64,000 nucleotides of DNA, taken from positions 124,001 to 188,000 of the forward strand of contig JAVYIG010001824.1 in NCBI GenBank assembly GCA_035222895.1. The letters run 5' to 3'. The notes below the pieces were generated by a model. It saw nothing but the letters and a program-made list of their open reading frames with translations, did not search any database and was not told the origin of the DNA. Source of the stretch: Strongylocentrotus droebachiensis. Lineage: Eukaryota; Echinodermata; Echinoidea; Camarodonta; Strongylocentrotidae. The stretch's first letter is position 1. Every line of letters begins with the position of its first letter. Made by a program: the position numbers and the translations under genes. Shown piece by piece: positions 11,164-22,794 of this stretch.

Positions 11164-12164
11164 AGGACAAGTCCACTCGAATTTTTAAAAATCATAGCAT
11201 GTTGTAAATAAATCAAAGAATGAAACTGCCAAATATCACTGCTGTACTTCAATCGGCTGATTTTTAAGAGCGATTTCTATTTCGGTTATTTCTAGCAAAA
11301 CATTTAAATTTGCCGCACCGATGTCAGATCGTTGATCACGTGATGTGACGTATGGTCCTCACAACTCAGCGCATGTCTTACATTCTGACTAGTCAAGATG
11401 CCGCTGTGCCAGGCGTACGGGTGTTCCAATCGGCCAGGGTATGGGAGTAAAACAAGTTTCTTTAGCATCCCAAACCCATTGAAAGACAGGGAGAGATGTT
11501 GGTTGAATAATATTGGGACGAACAAGTTTAATATACGGACATATCAATTTACGCAGCCTTCGAGCTGGAGTTCACGGCAGCGGACCATCTCGCGGCAACA
11601 TAATGCACTCCCTCGCTGTAGGCATAGGCCGACAGTTCCCGCACTGGCACCAGTTGTTGTTGCCTACTCTCTCGGGCGCTGGTGGTGGTTCTGGAGCGCC
11701 TTCTCGTCGCTGTCATTTCCTCCTACGATAGCTGTTCTCGTTCTCGATCTCGTTCCCGTGCTTCTAGTTCTTCCTCAGTCCAGACTGGCTGGAAAGCATA
11801 GGGACCAGACATTCCGTTAAATCGGGCAGAAACTCACACTAGAGGTCTAACTCACTGACGCTAAAATACTACAAATAGTCTGCTTTTTCTCTAGAGCGCA
11901 TGCGCAGCCAATCCAATTGATCACAACACGTTCGCGAATGGGCATCGTCTCGAGCTCTGTGTTGTGAGGACCCTACGTCACAAAAAATGTCGCGCGATGC
12001 ATTGTGGGGGAGAACCGGCTCGATCACTTACTTGTTCTTTCCTCATTAAAACAATTAATTAAAAATAAGTCCGAGCTCCATTTTTCAAGACCAAGTTATA
12101 TTTGGGCTTTTTAGATTTTTGTCTATCTAATCACTAAACCTTTTTAGCCGAGTGGACTTGTCCT
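11164..12164. mobile_element. Kolobok-like DNA transposon (TTAA target, THAP-type ORF)
   Basis: The 16-bp terminal inverted repeats AGGACAAGTCCACTCG are flanked on both sides by TTAA (11160-11163, 12165-12168). A TTAA target together with a THAP DNA-binding domain is the known signature of Kolobok transposases. At about 1 kb the copy is far too short for a whole transposase, so it is a deletion derivative. CpG-rich subterminal blocks contain a GTTGTGAGGACC sequence near 11960 and its near complement GGTCCTCACAACT near 11354. Confidence 0.75.
11398..11820 (+). pseudogene. THAP-type zinc-finger fragment of Kolobok-like transposase
   Basis: The first 45-50 residues begin MPLCQAYGCSNRPG and continue with SFFSIPNP and RCWLNNIG, the start of a THAP (C2CH) finger: initiator Met followed by C-x4-C, the F-x-P block and a conserved Trp. 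THAP fingers bind the transposon ends. After about residue 50 the frame turns into Arg/Ser/Val-rich sequence without a DDE domain. It may be a truncated transposase or only an N-terminal exon; the 140-codon frame ends inside the element. A DNA-binding repressor role is possible but not shown. Confidence 0.55.
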
Positions 12165-12296
12165 TTAAACGAGGTACTTTAATAAAAGTCAAAATATATA
12201 TAGGCCTATGATCATATAATATAATCAAAAATTATATAATAATTCTACCTTTATTCAACGGTTTACAAATCATTTCAACTTAATTGACAAATGCAG

Positions 12297-12454
12297 GAGA
12301 CCACCATCATAAATTTACTGCTGATTTATTCATGCAACGAGAGATAATGGCAGTGATTGCAAGTCAGAATCTTATTGAATTCAGACAAGAATACAGTTTG
12401 CATGCATGTGAAGAGATCAGGGAGTTGGGCTCCCTGGTAGTAGGCCAAACACCA
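12297..12454 (+). CDS. Isolated exon-like ORF, function unknown
   Basis: 158 bp open between a good acceptor (AAATGCAG) and a strong donor (GTAAGT). The translation is hydrophilic and helix-prone: a GDHHHKF start, MQREIMAVIASQN in the middle, and EEIRELGS near the end. It lies 130 bp after the Kolobok-like element, in a large intron of the NLR-like gene on the same strand. It could be a relic of a transposon-encoded protein or a cassette exon. The family was not recognised. The phases (1 in, 0 out by length) do not fit the phase 0 host exons without a partner. Confidence 0.3.
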
Positions 12455-13158
12455 GTAAGTGGCTAAAACCATGGACTTCCACCCAATGTGTTTTCCACTG
12501 CATCGGGGCAGTGCGTGTAGAGTTTCAGCATGGTCCAAGGTTTCAGGCAGGGCTGACCTAATCCTAATACAAACAAAGCTCGACGATGTTACTAATGCAT
12601 ATTCATTGGGGCATAAGCGAAGGCACTACGTCAGCAACATTAGCGCGAACTTTTGACCCCCGACACTGGCAGATTCGTCTGGACGTTCGTGTGGACGGAA
12701 ATTTGGGGATTGCGCGATCAGTGGAGAGACCGCGATGTGTGTGGGGGATAAAAAGAACGAACGGACTGAATCTGGACTACTACGGACGACGCGACCGCAG
12801 CATTCACGTGCGTGCAACATACGCGAGGCCGAAGCGTCAGAAGAACTACGGTCTGTTTCGCGAACGCTTGCGCGCGCTGCCCAAGCAGAGATTAAGTCGC
12901 TGACTACCAAGTCAAGTCCATTCGTTTACGTGCACGTGTCCAAAAGAATACGTAGATGGCGTTAGCCAGTGTTTGCCATGCTATACACTTTAACTTCAAT
13001 GACTCTCATTATAATAGCCGTGATGTCAAATCATAATTTTAAAGCTATTCTACTGTCATTAAGTACTCATTTGTCTTCAACAGTAATGTGATTGAGTACT
13101 GGTTTGTGTTAAGCCTTTATATCATACCCAACGCTCACACAGTTACGAGGTAAAATGA
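12455..13158. other. CpG-richer intronic block, nothing recognised
   Basis: 12590-12960 has several CpG, CACGTG and GCGCGC words, and many overlapping ORFs on both strands, which is what GC-rich sequence gives by chance. No domain was recognised. Confidence 0.3.
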
Positions 13159-14023
13159 CTAAGGGTGCGTTAAGCGATTTTTCGAAGCTAGAATCACAAA
13201 CATGAATCACAAATCAAAACGCCGTTACAAAACAAGGTCACTGCCGGAAAGCGTTCAAGCGATTTTCCACTACCGCTGATTCTAGCTCATTTCGAGCCCA
13301 GCCACTGCGCATCACACTGCGCAGTTTGACCCAGGAAGTATAGATCAACTTCGGCGCGCGCTTTCTGAAATTGTTTACGGCCGACTGCATGTCGACTGCT
13401 GGTTTAAGCATAGATCGCAATAATAAAACAAAGAATGAGAAGGTGATAGAAGGAAGAAACAAAGAATAACATTAGGGGAGACAGAAAAGGAAAGTGATAG
13501 AATTATTAAAACAAGGAATAACATAAAATAAGGTGATAGAAGGAAGAAACAAATAATAACACATGGAAAGACAGAAAGAGAAAGTGATACAATTATTAAA
13601 ACAGGGAATAACAAAAGAGAAAGTGATAGAAGGAAGAAACAAGGAATAATACAAGGAAAGGCATAAAGAGAAAGTCGATAGAATGATTAAAACAAAGAAT
13701 AACATAAGAGAAAGTGATAGAAGGAAGAAACAAATAAGAACACAAGGAAAGACAAAAGAGAAAGTGATAGAATGATTAAAACAAAGAATAACATTAGAGA
13801 AGGTGATAGAAGGAAGAATCAAAGAATAACATAAGGAAAGACAGAAAGAGAAAGTGATAGAATGATTAAAACAAAGACTAACATCAGAGAAAGTGATAGA
13901 ATGATTAAAACAAAGAATAACATAAGAGAAAATGATAGAAAGGAGAATCAAAGAATAACATAAAGAAAGACAGAAAGATAAAGTGATAAAATGCTTAAAA
14001 CAAAGAATTGAACGCACCCTTAG
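13159..14023. mobile_element. TIR element with GA-rich minisatellite arm
   Basis: 13-bp perfect inverted ends: CTAAGGGTGCGTT (13159-13171) and its complement (14011-14023). The inner part from about 13430 to 14007 is an array of GA-rich units on the + strand: AGAAAGTGATAGAA alternating with GAAGAAACAAAGAATAACATAAG. The long minus-strand ORF through it is repeat translation. The same units appear inverted at 14026-14570 and at 60205-60535. Confidence 0.65.
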
Positions 14024-14025
14024 GG

Positions 14026-14570
14026 TTTCTTTCTGTCTTTCCTTGTGTTATTCTTCCTTTCTTTCTTCCTTCTATTCTTATGTTATTCTTCGATTTTTTC
14101 CCTTCTATCACCTTTTCTTATGTAATTCTTTGTTTTAAGCATTCTATCACTTTGTCTTTCTGTCTTTCCTTATGTTATTTTTTTGTTTCTTGCTTCTATC
14201 ACCTTCTCTTATGTTATTCTTTGTTTGAATCATTCTATCACTTTCTCTTTCTATCTTTCCTGATGTTATTCTTTGATACTTCCTTCTATCACCTTCTCTT
14301 ATGTTATTCTTTGTTTGAATCATTCTATCACTTTCTCTTTCCTTGTGTTATTCGTTGTTTCTTCCTTCTATCACCGTCTATTATATTATTCTTTGTTTTC
14401 ATCACCCTATCACGATCTCTTTCTGTCCTTCCTTATGTTATTCTTTGTTTCTTCCTTATATCCCCTTCTCTTATTTTATTCTTTGTTTTAATCATTCTAT
14501 CGACTTTCTCTCTGTGTCTGTTCTTGTTTTATTCCTTGTTTCTTCCTTCTATCACTTTCTCTTTTGTTGA
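14026..14570. repeat. CT-rich arm, inverted copy of the GA array
   Basis: Units such as TTCTATCACTTTCTCTT and TTATGTTATTCTTTGTTT mirror those of 13430-14007. Together they form an imperfect palindrome of over 1 kb with its axis near 14015. The Ser/Phe/Leu-rich ORFs here are repeat translations, not genes. Confidence 0.8.
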
Positions 14571-15588
14571 TATTGCTCCGGTTGTCTCATATTCGCTCGC
14601 TGGACGTATATAGCAGACGACAATCGGCGGATTAGACGACACTTGGTAGTGAATTTGTATGTGAGATTGCTTTGCTAAATATAAAATACAACAACATTTT
14701 CTTTAAACTATCATTGATATCTGATAATTAAACAGTTATTAAAATAAACCTACCAAACTACATAATAAAATGAAATACTTGACTTAAAGTAGGGGATTTT
14801 GATGTGGTGCACGGAGTGGTGCACAATTTCACCCCTCTGTAAATAATCGAATAGTCCATGGCGATCATGAATATTCATGTTTTTGCTTACCTCGGCAAAA
14901 TGTTTGCCTATCTTCAATGGAAAAATTACGGTAGGGGGTTGGATGAAATGGACATAATGAACCGATCAGAACTGATCTATTATAATTCATGCTTCTTATC
15001 CTTCGTGGGCTTGACCTAAAACCTTACAATCGCTTGGCAATATGAGTCCAAAGTTCGACTTGTTTCACATGTGTTATATAGGTAATGGCGAGCTTGCAAC
15101 CTATTTTGATCAAATTACGGTGGGTGAACTTTCAAAAGTCAATGGGACATGAGGGTTCCAATGAAAGAGCTAGTGATAACGTTAATCGGGGTGGATGTGC
15201 TTTTCGTTTAAACAGAAAAATAATTTGTAACGATTTTGGGGGTAAAATTCCATAGGCTAAACATGTTAGGCTGCTGACTCTGACGATAGGAGGCGTTGTC
15301 AAATGAGACTAAACGGAGCTATATGATTCTTTGTTTTAATCAATACCTATCAGAAATGAATAAACACAATTATATCAGTCTCAAAAGAATACAGGAACTA
15401 TTAAAATTATTGATAAATGTAGGTGTCAAGACTTGTGCATCATTACACAATTATATGTAGGTTTTGAGATTTAATTTCACTGTGGCATTACTAGTCAATA
15501 TAACTTGAAACATATTTTTGAATATTAAATCAAGTTTTAGTGGGATGTTGGTAATTATTCATTCAACATGATGTTACTATTATTACAG
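14571..15588. other. Intron upstream of the tandem LRR exons
   Basis: No gene seen. From about 15325 on it matches the copied intron blocks of the later exon units (AGGTGTCAAGACTTGT, CATTGTGGCA, then the TTATTCATTCAACAT stretch before the acceptor). Confidence 0.5.
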
Positions 15589-15756
15589 ATTGAGACACTT
15601 GACTTCTCGTCTAAGGATCTCTGTGAACGTCCCAATGCATCACGTGATCTTGCTCAGTTCATCTGTAAGATGCCTCGTCTGATGAACCTGACACTCCATA
15701 GTCAGTATCACGATGACTTCTACTCAACATCATCGTCGATGGCAGCATTAGCGAAG
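15589..15756 (+). CDS. LRR exon, tandem array copy 1 (NLR-like gene)
   Basis: 56 codons, phase 0 on both sides: acceptor ...TTACAG, donor GTATTG. Layout of the repeat: IETL strand (residues 1-4), a variable stretch (5-11), the constant block ERPNASRDLAQFICKMP, a second strand LMNLTL with variable residues H-S-Q, then YHDDFYSTSSSMA. This is the leucine-rich pattern LxxLxL repeated twice per exon. Recall places this sequence style in sea urchin NLR (NACHT-LRR) receptors, which are cytosolic sensors of innate immunity; no NACHT domain is in the window to prove it. Because exons are whole multiples of 3 and symmetric in phase, copies can be gained, lost or skipped without frame damage. Confidence 0.85.
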
Positions 15757-16070
15757 GTATTGATTTGATCATATATTTTAGGATTCTAAGAAAATCATTA
15801 CATATATATTATAGTTGAAGTGTACAAGAATCAGTTATGAATAAACACCATTATATCCGTCGGTCTAAAAAGAATTCACAACTATCGAAATTAGTGCTGA
15901 TTTCAGGTGTCAAGATTTGTACATCATTGTACAATACATATGAATGTATTAATAGTTTTTCATTGTGGCAGCGATATTAATATAATTTTGAACGAATTGC
16001 TGAATTTCAAATATAGTTTGAATGGGTATTTGGTAATTATTCATTTAACATAATGTTGGTATCATAATAG

Positions 16071-16238
16071 ATTGAAGCTCTTGTGGCCCATGTTGGGGAT
16101 CTCAGTAAACGTCCCTCTGCTTCACGTGATCTCGCTCAGTTCATATGTAAGATGCCTCATCTGACGAAACTGACACTAGGCGGTCAGTATCACGATGGCT
16201 TCTACTCAACATCGTCATCGATGGCATCATCTGTAAAG
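16071..16238 (+). CDS. LRR exon, tandem array copy 2
   Basis: 56 codons, phase 0-0, acceptor ATAATAG, donor GTATTG. Starts IEAL rather than IETL. The variable strand is LTKLTLGGQ, followed by YHDGFYSTSS (D to G). The following intron keeps the CAAGTGTACAATTTTACTCT block shared by the later units and is then interrupted by a LINE at about 16787. Confidence 0.85.
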
Positions 16239-16786
16239 GTATTGATTTTATCATATTTGTTAGGACTCTTAGCAAATCACTACATCATTTGTTATACTGG
16301 AGGTGTACTCTTTCCTATGTAGTCAAGCGCAAGTGTACAATTTTACTCTCCCTATTGGTACACCGTTAAGAGGAAGCAGGTAGGAAAGTTGAACGTTTCA
16401 GGAAGTGGATGCAAAAAGTGAACTTACTTTCATAATACAATGTACACAAACAGATCGAAGATTAAAAGATTGATAGTGAGTAATATATACCAATTTTCAA
16501 TTTCATATGAAAATTGGGAGTGCTACGAAAATGCTAATGGAGAGACAACTATTTCAATTGTGAATACTGATGAGACTAAATAGTTTATTAAAAAACCTAC
16601 ACAAATACACAATCGAATCTGTTTTTCCCCGTTACTATTATTTCTGTAACATGTTGGAAACTGGAAAGTGTTCCATGTATATGTGTTGTTACACTTTGCT
16701 GTTTATATGTAAAATTAGTTTTAAATTACTATTTCAATTAAATGTCATAATAATGTATTGCTTTTGTAAATGAATGAGGATGGCCA

Positions 16787-17870
16787 TGCTTCTTGATCAA
16801 ATCATACCAGAAAGTCAGCAAGTAAAACTGCTTGGCGTGATCGTGAGGAACGATCTTCGTTGGACAGATCATGTCAATTATATCACACCCAGAGCCGCAA
16901 GAACGCTCTATATCTTGTGGATGCTCGAACGTTTTGCTATGCCTACAATGGACCACCTCACCGTATTCACCTCATACATCAGGCCGATCCTTGAAAAATG
17001 TTGTGTAGTGGCATTTCTCCCTAACCTTGCACCAAGCGAACCAGTTAGAGCGTATCCAGAAGCGTGCCCTTTGGACCATTCTAGCCGGGGGTACGAATCT
17101 TATCAACGTGCTCTCAGCACTTGCAACCTGGTATAGCTCAAAGAAATGAGAGAGGATCTTTGTCGGGACTTTGCCACTACTTAGCTTTTCAAGAATTTTC
17201 GTTATTGGCTACCGGAAAGCCAATCATCAAAGAGACAATTAAGACATAGTAACAGGTTGCGAGAACTGAAGTGTAGGATAAAACGTTACAAAAATAGCGC
17301 AATGCCACAAATTATCAAACTGTTGAGTCCAGAACTCTAATGCTAACAATCTTAACCTACAGTTTTAGAATTCACAAACTAGTGAATTGAAGATTAATGT
17401 TGCCTGTAAATGTGGAAATGTATTTTTGTTTGGCCTCAAAATTACTTTTTATAAATCAATTCCTTTGAAGTGCATTCCCACTAACTTGGATGAAATAACT
17501 TTTTCAATTACATTTTTAATTTGTTTTGTATTATACCAGCTCTGTGTTTGTGCTTCTCTCTCACCCTCTCTCTCTCTCTCTCTCTCAACCTTTCGTTTCT
17601 CACTCTCTCCCTTCTCTTCTCCCCTTCTCTCTCCATTCCCTTTCCCTCAATATTCCTTTCCTTTTCTCCTTATCTTCCCGCTCCACATTTTTCCTTTACT
17701 TCTTTCTTCCCTTTTTGAGTTTAACTGAGTTTCTTCGTTGAATTATTTTTAAATAACGAATTGTAAGTATGATGTTTTTAATTTTTTTAATCAAATCTCT
17801 GTAAATCATGCATACAATTCAGCCACTGGTTGCGAAATGTTGATGAATAAAATTAATACCATACCTTACC
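16787..17870 (+). mobile_element. 5'-truncated L2/CR1-like LINE
   Basis: The left border is set by comparison with the paralogous intron, which reads through at 19283-19292 after GAGGATGGCCA. The coding part (to about 17150) shows the C-terminal reverse transcriptase pattern: VKLLGVIVRNDLRWTDHVNYI, then SYIRPILEKCCV and, in another frame, an ERIQKRAL motif. A frameshift near 17020 breaks it. The 3' end carries ATTCAGCCACTGGTTGCGAA and AATAAAATTAATACC. A CT microsatellite (17562-17590) lies in the tail. Dead copy. Confidence 0.75.
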
Positions 17871-17901
17871 TAAATCAAATACAGTGTTACTTTTATAACA
17901 G

Positions 17902-17962
17902 ATTAAGACTGGACATCCAGTATCTGGATCATCCCCCATCCCCTCACTCATTCCGACGTGAA
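17902..17962 (+). pseudogene. Decayed LRR exon start
   Basis: Acceptor-like TAACAG followed by ATTAAGACT, the start of the repeat exon, then unrelated CATCCCCCATCCCCTCACTC and no DLAQFIC core. Its paralogues lie at 19386, 20873, 23686 and 23948 in the same relative place of each unit. Confidence 0.45.
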
Positions 17963-18065
17963 AATATAATAGGGTCAGTAAGATTACCGAATCATATGCC
18001 CGAAGGAGAAAAAAAAATCCCCTCCTTTCTCACTGATTAAAAACTAAAATGTCGTCGATAACAGA

Positions 18066-18330
18066 ATCAGGTTGTCCAGGTTCTCCCTCTAATAAAGCTC
18101 AAGTTTCTTTTCAAGCGTAGTGTGATTAAGGAATGGTTAAAGACCGTTCTGCCTTCTTGTTTTATTCTCTTTTGTTCTGTAAGACTTAATATCATGAGCC
18201 ACGTCTTTCATTCATATTTACCCACTATTCCCTCTGTCAACAGGTCAATATTATCTAGAAAATATAATTTTCTTTATCCGTAATGCCCACAGTCCCGATT
18301 GGATGAATACAACAACTATTGATCACCTCT
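18066..18330. repeat. Duplicated intron block of the exon units
   Basis: The block from AATCAGGTTGTCCAGGTTCT to CCCGATTGGAT is repeated at 19549-19790 and, split by a 0.5 kb insertion, at 21784-21936 plus 22435-22522. It shows that exon plus intron were duplicated together. Confidence 0.8.
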
Positions 18331-18577
18331 GCCATTACCTATCATTTATTTAATTAACACCATCATGCATATCGGTCTCAAAAGAATCCAGGAACTATTT
18401 AAATGCGTGTTAATTTCAGGTGTCAAGACTTGTAGCTTATTACCAAATACAATGTGAAGATTTTTTAATTGTGGCAACGACATTTATATGATTTTGAACA
18501 AATTGCTGTATTTTGAATATGAAATTTGATGGGTTGTTGGTAATCATTCATTCAACATAATGTTGGTATCATAACAG

Positions 18578-18745
18578 ATTGAGACTCTTGAGACCCCTGA
18601 TTGGTATCTCAGTGAACGTCCCTCTGCATCACGTGATCTCGCTCAGTTCATCTGTAAGATGACTCATCTGAAGAACCTGAAACTTGACGGTCAGTATCAC
18701 GATGACTTTTACTCAACATCATCGTCGATGGCATCATCCGCAAAG
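18578..18745 (+). CDS. LRR exon, tandem array copy 3
   Basis: 56 codons, phase 0-0, acceptor TAACAG, donor GTATTG. First variable stretch ETPDWYL, second strand LKNLKLDGQ. The constant block SERPSASRDLAQFICKM is unchanged. Confidence 0.87.
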
Positions 18746-19385
18746 GTATTGCTTTATCATATTTGTAGGACTCTTAGCAAATTACTACACCTTTTTTTTT
18801 TTACTGGAGGTGTACACTTTCATATATATAGTCAAACGCAAGTGTACAATTTAAGTCTCCCTATTGGTATACCGTTAAGAGGAAGCCGGTAGAAAAAGTT
18901 GAACGTTTCAGGAAGTGGATGCGAAAAGTGAACTGTCTGTCATTATACAGTGTACAAAAACAGAGTGAAGATTAAAAGATTGAAAGTGAGTATTATATAC
19001 CATTTGTTCATTTCATATGAAAATTCGGAGTGCTACGAAATTGATAATGGAGAGACAACTATTTCAATTGTGAATACTGATGAGACTAAATAGTTTCAGT
19101 AAAAAACCTACACAAATACTAAATAGAATTTGTTCGTCCCCGTTTGTATTATTCTGTAACCCTTTGGAAACTGTGAAGTGTTCCATGTATATTTGTTGAT
19201 ACGCTTTTCTGCTATGTAAAATTAGTTTTTCAAGTATTTATTTCAATTAAATGTCAGAATAATGTATTGCTTTTGAAAATGAATGAGGATGGCCACTGTA
19301 TCATGATGTAAAATGTAGACATATTTTTAAATAGCGTAATGTAGTCAGCAATTGTTTATCAACTACAATGTTACTATTATAAAAG

Positions 19386-19450
19386 ATTAAGACTTTACAT
19401 ATGGTACGTGGATCATCCCCCACCCCCTTCACTCTTTCCGACGTGAAAAT
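19386..19450 (+). pseudogene. Decayed LRR exon start
   Basis: ATTAAGACTTTACAT after AAAAG where the acceptor has lost its C. It runs into a stop after about 21 codons and has no LRR core. Confidence 0.4.
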
Positions 19451-20073
19451 GTAGTAGGGTTAGTAAGATTACTTAATCATATGCCCGGGGAAAAAAAACC
19501 CTCCTTTCTGACAGTCACTGATCCAAAACTAAAATGTCGTCGATAACATAATCAGGTTGTCCAGGTTCTCCCTCGAATAAAGCTCAAGTTTCTTTTCAAG
19601 CGTAGTGTGATTAAGGAGTGGTTAACGACCGTTCTGCCTTCTTGTTTTATTCTCGTTTGTTCTGTAAGATTTAATATCATGAGCCACGTCTTTCATTCAT
19701 AGTTAACCACTACCCCCTCTGTCAACAGGTCAGTATGATCTGGAAATATCATTTTCTTTATCCGTAACGCCCACAGTCCCGATTGGATCATTACAACAAA
19801 TTATTGATCACCTCTGTCATTACCTATCAGTTATTGATTAACACCATTATGCATTATATCGGTCTCAAAAGAATACAGGAACTATTTAAATGCGTGATAA
19901 CTACAGGTGTCAAGATTTGCTGCTCATTACTAAAATACAGTGTGATCGTGTTAAGATTCTTTAGTTGTGGCAACGACATTTATATGACTTTGAACAAATT
20001 GCTGAATTTTGAATACAAATTTTGATGGGTTGTTGGTAATCATTCATTCAATATAATGTTGGTATCATAACAG

Positions 20074-20241
20074 ATTGAGACTCTTGATATTACTTATTGG
20101 GAACTCAGTGAACGTCCCTCTGCATCACGTGATCTCGCTCAGTTCATATGTAAGATGACACATCTGAAGGACCTGACACTTTACGGCCGGTATCACGATG
20201 ACTTCTACTCAACATCGTCATCGATGGCATCATCCGCAAAG
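20074..20241 (+). CDS. LRR exon, tandem array copy 4
   Basis: 56 codons, phase 0-0. First variable stretch DITYWEL, second strand LKDLTLYGR. It starts 1496 bp after copy 3 starts, and the intervening intron is nearly a duplicate of the one before. Confidence 0.87.
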
Positions 20242-20872
20242 GTATTGATTTGATCATATCATTTAGGACTCTTAGCATATCACTACTTCTTTTGTTATAC
20301 TGGAGATGTACTCTTTACTTTATAGTCAAACGCAAGTATACATTTTAAGTCTCCCTATTGGTACAACCGTAAAGAGGAAGCAGGTAGGAAAAAGTTGAAC
20401 ATTTCACAAAGTGGATGCGAAAAGTGACCTTTCTGTCATAATACAAAAACAGAGTGAAGATTATAAGATTGATAGTGCATAATATATACCATTTTTTTCA
20501 TTTCATATGCAAATTCAGAGTGCTACCGAATTGCTAATGGTGAGACAGCTATTTAAATTGTAAATACTGTTTAGACAAAATAGATTAATTAAATACCTAC
20601 AAAAATGTAAAATCAAATCTTTTCAACCCCGTTTGTGTTATTTCTGTATCCCTTTGTTTACTGCAAAGTGTTTATATTTATTTGTTTCCACACTTTTCTG
20701 TAATGTAAAATTAGATTTGCAAAGTACTATTTCAATCAAATATAAGAATAACACATTGCTTTTGTAAATAAATAGGAGGGCAACCGTAACATGGTGTAAT
20801 GCTGAACAAAATCTTTTAAATAAGTGTAATGTCAGCAAATGTATATCCAACATACTGTTACTATTGTTACAG

Positions 20873-20935
20873 ATTAAGACTTGATATCCACTATGTGTAT
20901 CACCCCCCTCCCCCATCCCCTCACTCATTTCGATG
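20873..20935 (+). pseudogene. Decayed LRR exon start
   Basis: ACAG then ATTAAGACTTGA: the fourth codon is a stop. C-rich tail as in the other remnants. Confidence 0.4.
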
Positions 20936-21110
20936 TGCAAATGCAGTAGAGTCAGTTAGATAACCGAATCATATACGGCTAGGATTGTGTTAAGAGTTTT
21001 TCATTGTGGCAGCGATATTAATATAATTGTAAAAATATTGCTGAATTTTTAATGTAGTTTTAGTGGGTGTTGGAAATTATTCATTTGACATAACGTTACT
21101 ATCATGATAG

Positions 21111-21284
21111 ATTGAGACACTTAACATCCCAGTTCTGGTTCTCAGTGAACGTCCCTCTGCATCACGTGATCTCGCTCAGTTCATCTGTAAGATGCCTCAT
21201 TTGAAAATCCTAAAACTTGATTCTCACGTCCTCCTTCACGATGACTTCTACTCAACATCTTCCTCGATGGCATCGTCTGCAAAG
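21111..21284 (+). CDS. LRR exon, tandem array copy 5 (58 codons)
   Basis: Two codons longer than its siblings. The extra residues fall just after the second strand (LKILKLDSHVLLHDDF), exactly the surface loop that varies most between copies. First variable stretch NIPVLVL. Phase 0-0, acceptor GATAG, donor GTATTG. In-frame length change at the presumed binding face is what selection for diversity would give; it may also be neutral. Confidence 0.85.
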
Positions 21285-22016
21285 GTATTGATTTGATCAT
21301 AAATTGTAGCACTCGTAACAAATAACTACAAGTGTACAATTTTACTCTCCCTATTGGTGCTGATCGTTTTAAGAAGTGGATGCGAAATGTGAACTCTCTC
21401 ATAAAACAAAAAATGTCTGAAGCTTTTAAGATTGATAGTGAATAATATATACCATATTTTTCATTACATATGACAATTCGGAGTGCTACGGAATTGCTGA
21501 TAGATAGACGGCTATTTCAATCGCGAATACTAATGAGACTAATTTCTTTAATTTAAAAGCCTACACAAATGTAAAATGAATTTATTATTCTCCGTCTTTT
21601 CTGTAACATGTTAAAATCTGCAAAGGCTTACTAAAATTTAGGTTTTTCACAGTTAATTTTTCATTCAAATGTCAGAATGACAAATTGTTTTTGTCAATGA
21701 ATGAGGTTGGCAACCTCATAATGATGTAATATTTAACAATATTTGTAAGTAGTGTAATGTCGGCAATTGTATATCCAATAATGAAATCAGGGTGTCCAGG
21801 TTCTCCCTCGAATAAAGCTCAAGTTTCTTTTCAAGCGTAGTTTGATCTAGGAATGGTTAAAGACCGTTCTGCCTTCTTGTTTTATTCTCTTTTGTTCTGT
21901 AAGACTCAATATCATGAGCCACGTCCTTCATTCATAAAAGAAATCCTCTGGACGGCCATGCATTATGGCTCAAGGCATGGGCACACAGAGGATTTGTTTA
22001 TGTTGGGAACCGGGGT

Positions 22017-22052
22017 AAAATGCAATAAATTATTGACAATTTATTGCATTTT
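22017..22052. repeat. 15-bp perfect hairpin
   Basis: AAAATGCAATAAATT, loop ATTGAC, then the exact complement. It lies just before the SINE. Confidence 0.65.
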
Positions 22053-22104
22053 CTGTTTTTTTTTATTTATGGAAACTGCTCCCTACCCTAGCCCCCGCTG
22101 CGTG

Positions 22105-22275
22105 CAGTCATGGTTCAGTGACAAAGTAATGGCCTCGTAATAGTGAGGCCTCAGGATCAAAACCGTGTCGATGTGCTATATTAGTGCCCTTTTGTGGGGC
22201 ATTAATCCTCATTACTGTCATTTATGACTTAAGGGCGTAGGTCCCCTAGTTGATAAGCATAGTAGCATACACATG
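22105..22275 (+). mobile_element. tRNA-derived SINE
   Basis: A-box-like TGGTTCAGTGAC at 22111-22122, an anticodon arm with the paired GGCCTC / GAGGCC around TAATAGT, and the B-box-like GGATCAAAACC at 22154-22164. The anticodon loop (CTCGTAA) recalls tRNA-Thr. The 3' part has no clear poly-A tail. Confidence 0.6.
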
Positions 22276-22794
22276 CTTTAGCAGTCACGCAAAACACACA
22301 TTGTCAAATTATTATTCAATAAAATCTGAGAATGTATACTATTATCTAGATCTATTATTTTTAAATTATTTTTAAAATAATTCCATAAATTGGGGTAAAA
22401 CAAAAATATTCCAATTATATGAGCGACAGAGTATTTAACCACTACGCCTTCTGTCAACAGGTCAATATGATTTAGAAAACATCACTTTCTTTGTCCGTAA
22501 TGCCAAAGTCCCGATTGGATAAAACAAAAACACATTGATCACCTATGTCAATACCTATGATTTACTAATTAAACACCATTATATTGGTTTGAACAGAATC
22601 CAGGAACTATTGAAATTAGTGCTAATTGCAGGTGTCAAGACTTGTACATCATTATAAAATGAATATTATTGTGTTAAGATTTTTTCATTGTGGCGTCGAT
22701 ATTAATATAATTTTAAACATGTTGCTGAAACTTGGATGTAGTTTCAGTGGGTATTGGTAATTATTCTTTTGGCATAATGTTACTATCATAACAG

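Larger units (their letters stand above)
21937..22434. mobile_element. 0.5 kb insertion in a duplicated intron block
   Basis: The borders come from the paralogous block (19690-19730), which reads straight from CATTCATA to TTAACCACTA. Inside are a short inverted pair (AATCCTCTG at 21945, CAGAGGATT at 21986), a 15-bp hairpin at 22017-22052 and a tRNA-like SINE at about 22105-22275. Its superfamily is not known. Confidence 0.65.

Noticed and set aside
13472-14613. Long Ser/Phe/Leu-rich ORFs on both strands (up to 201 codons)
   Set aside because: They are translations of the GA/CT repeat; open frames come from stop-poor repeat units, not from a protein gene.
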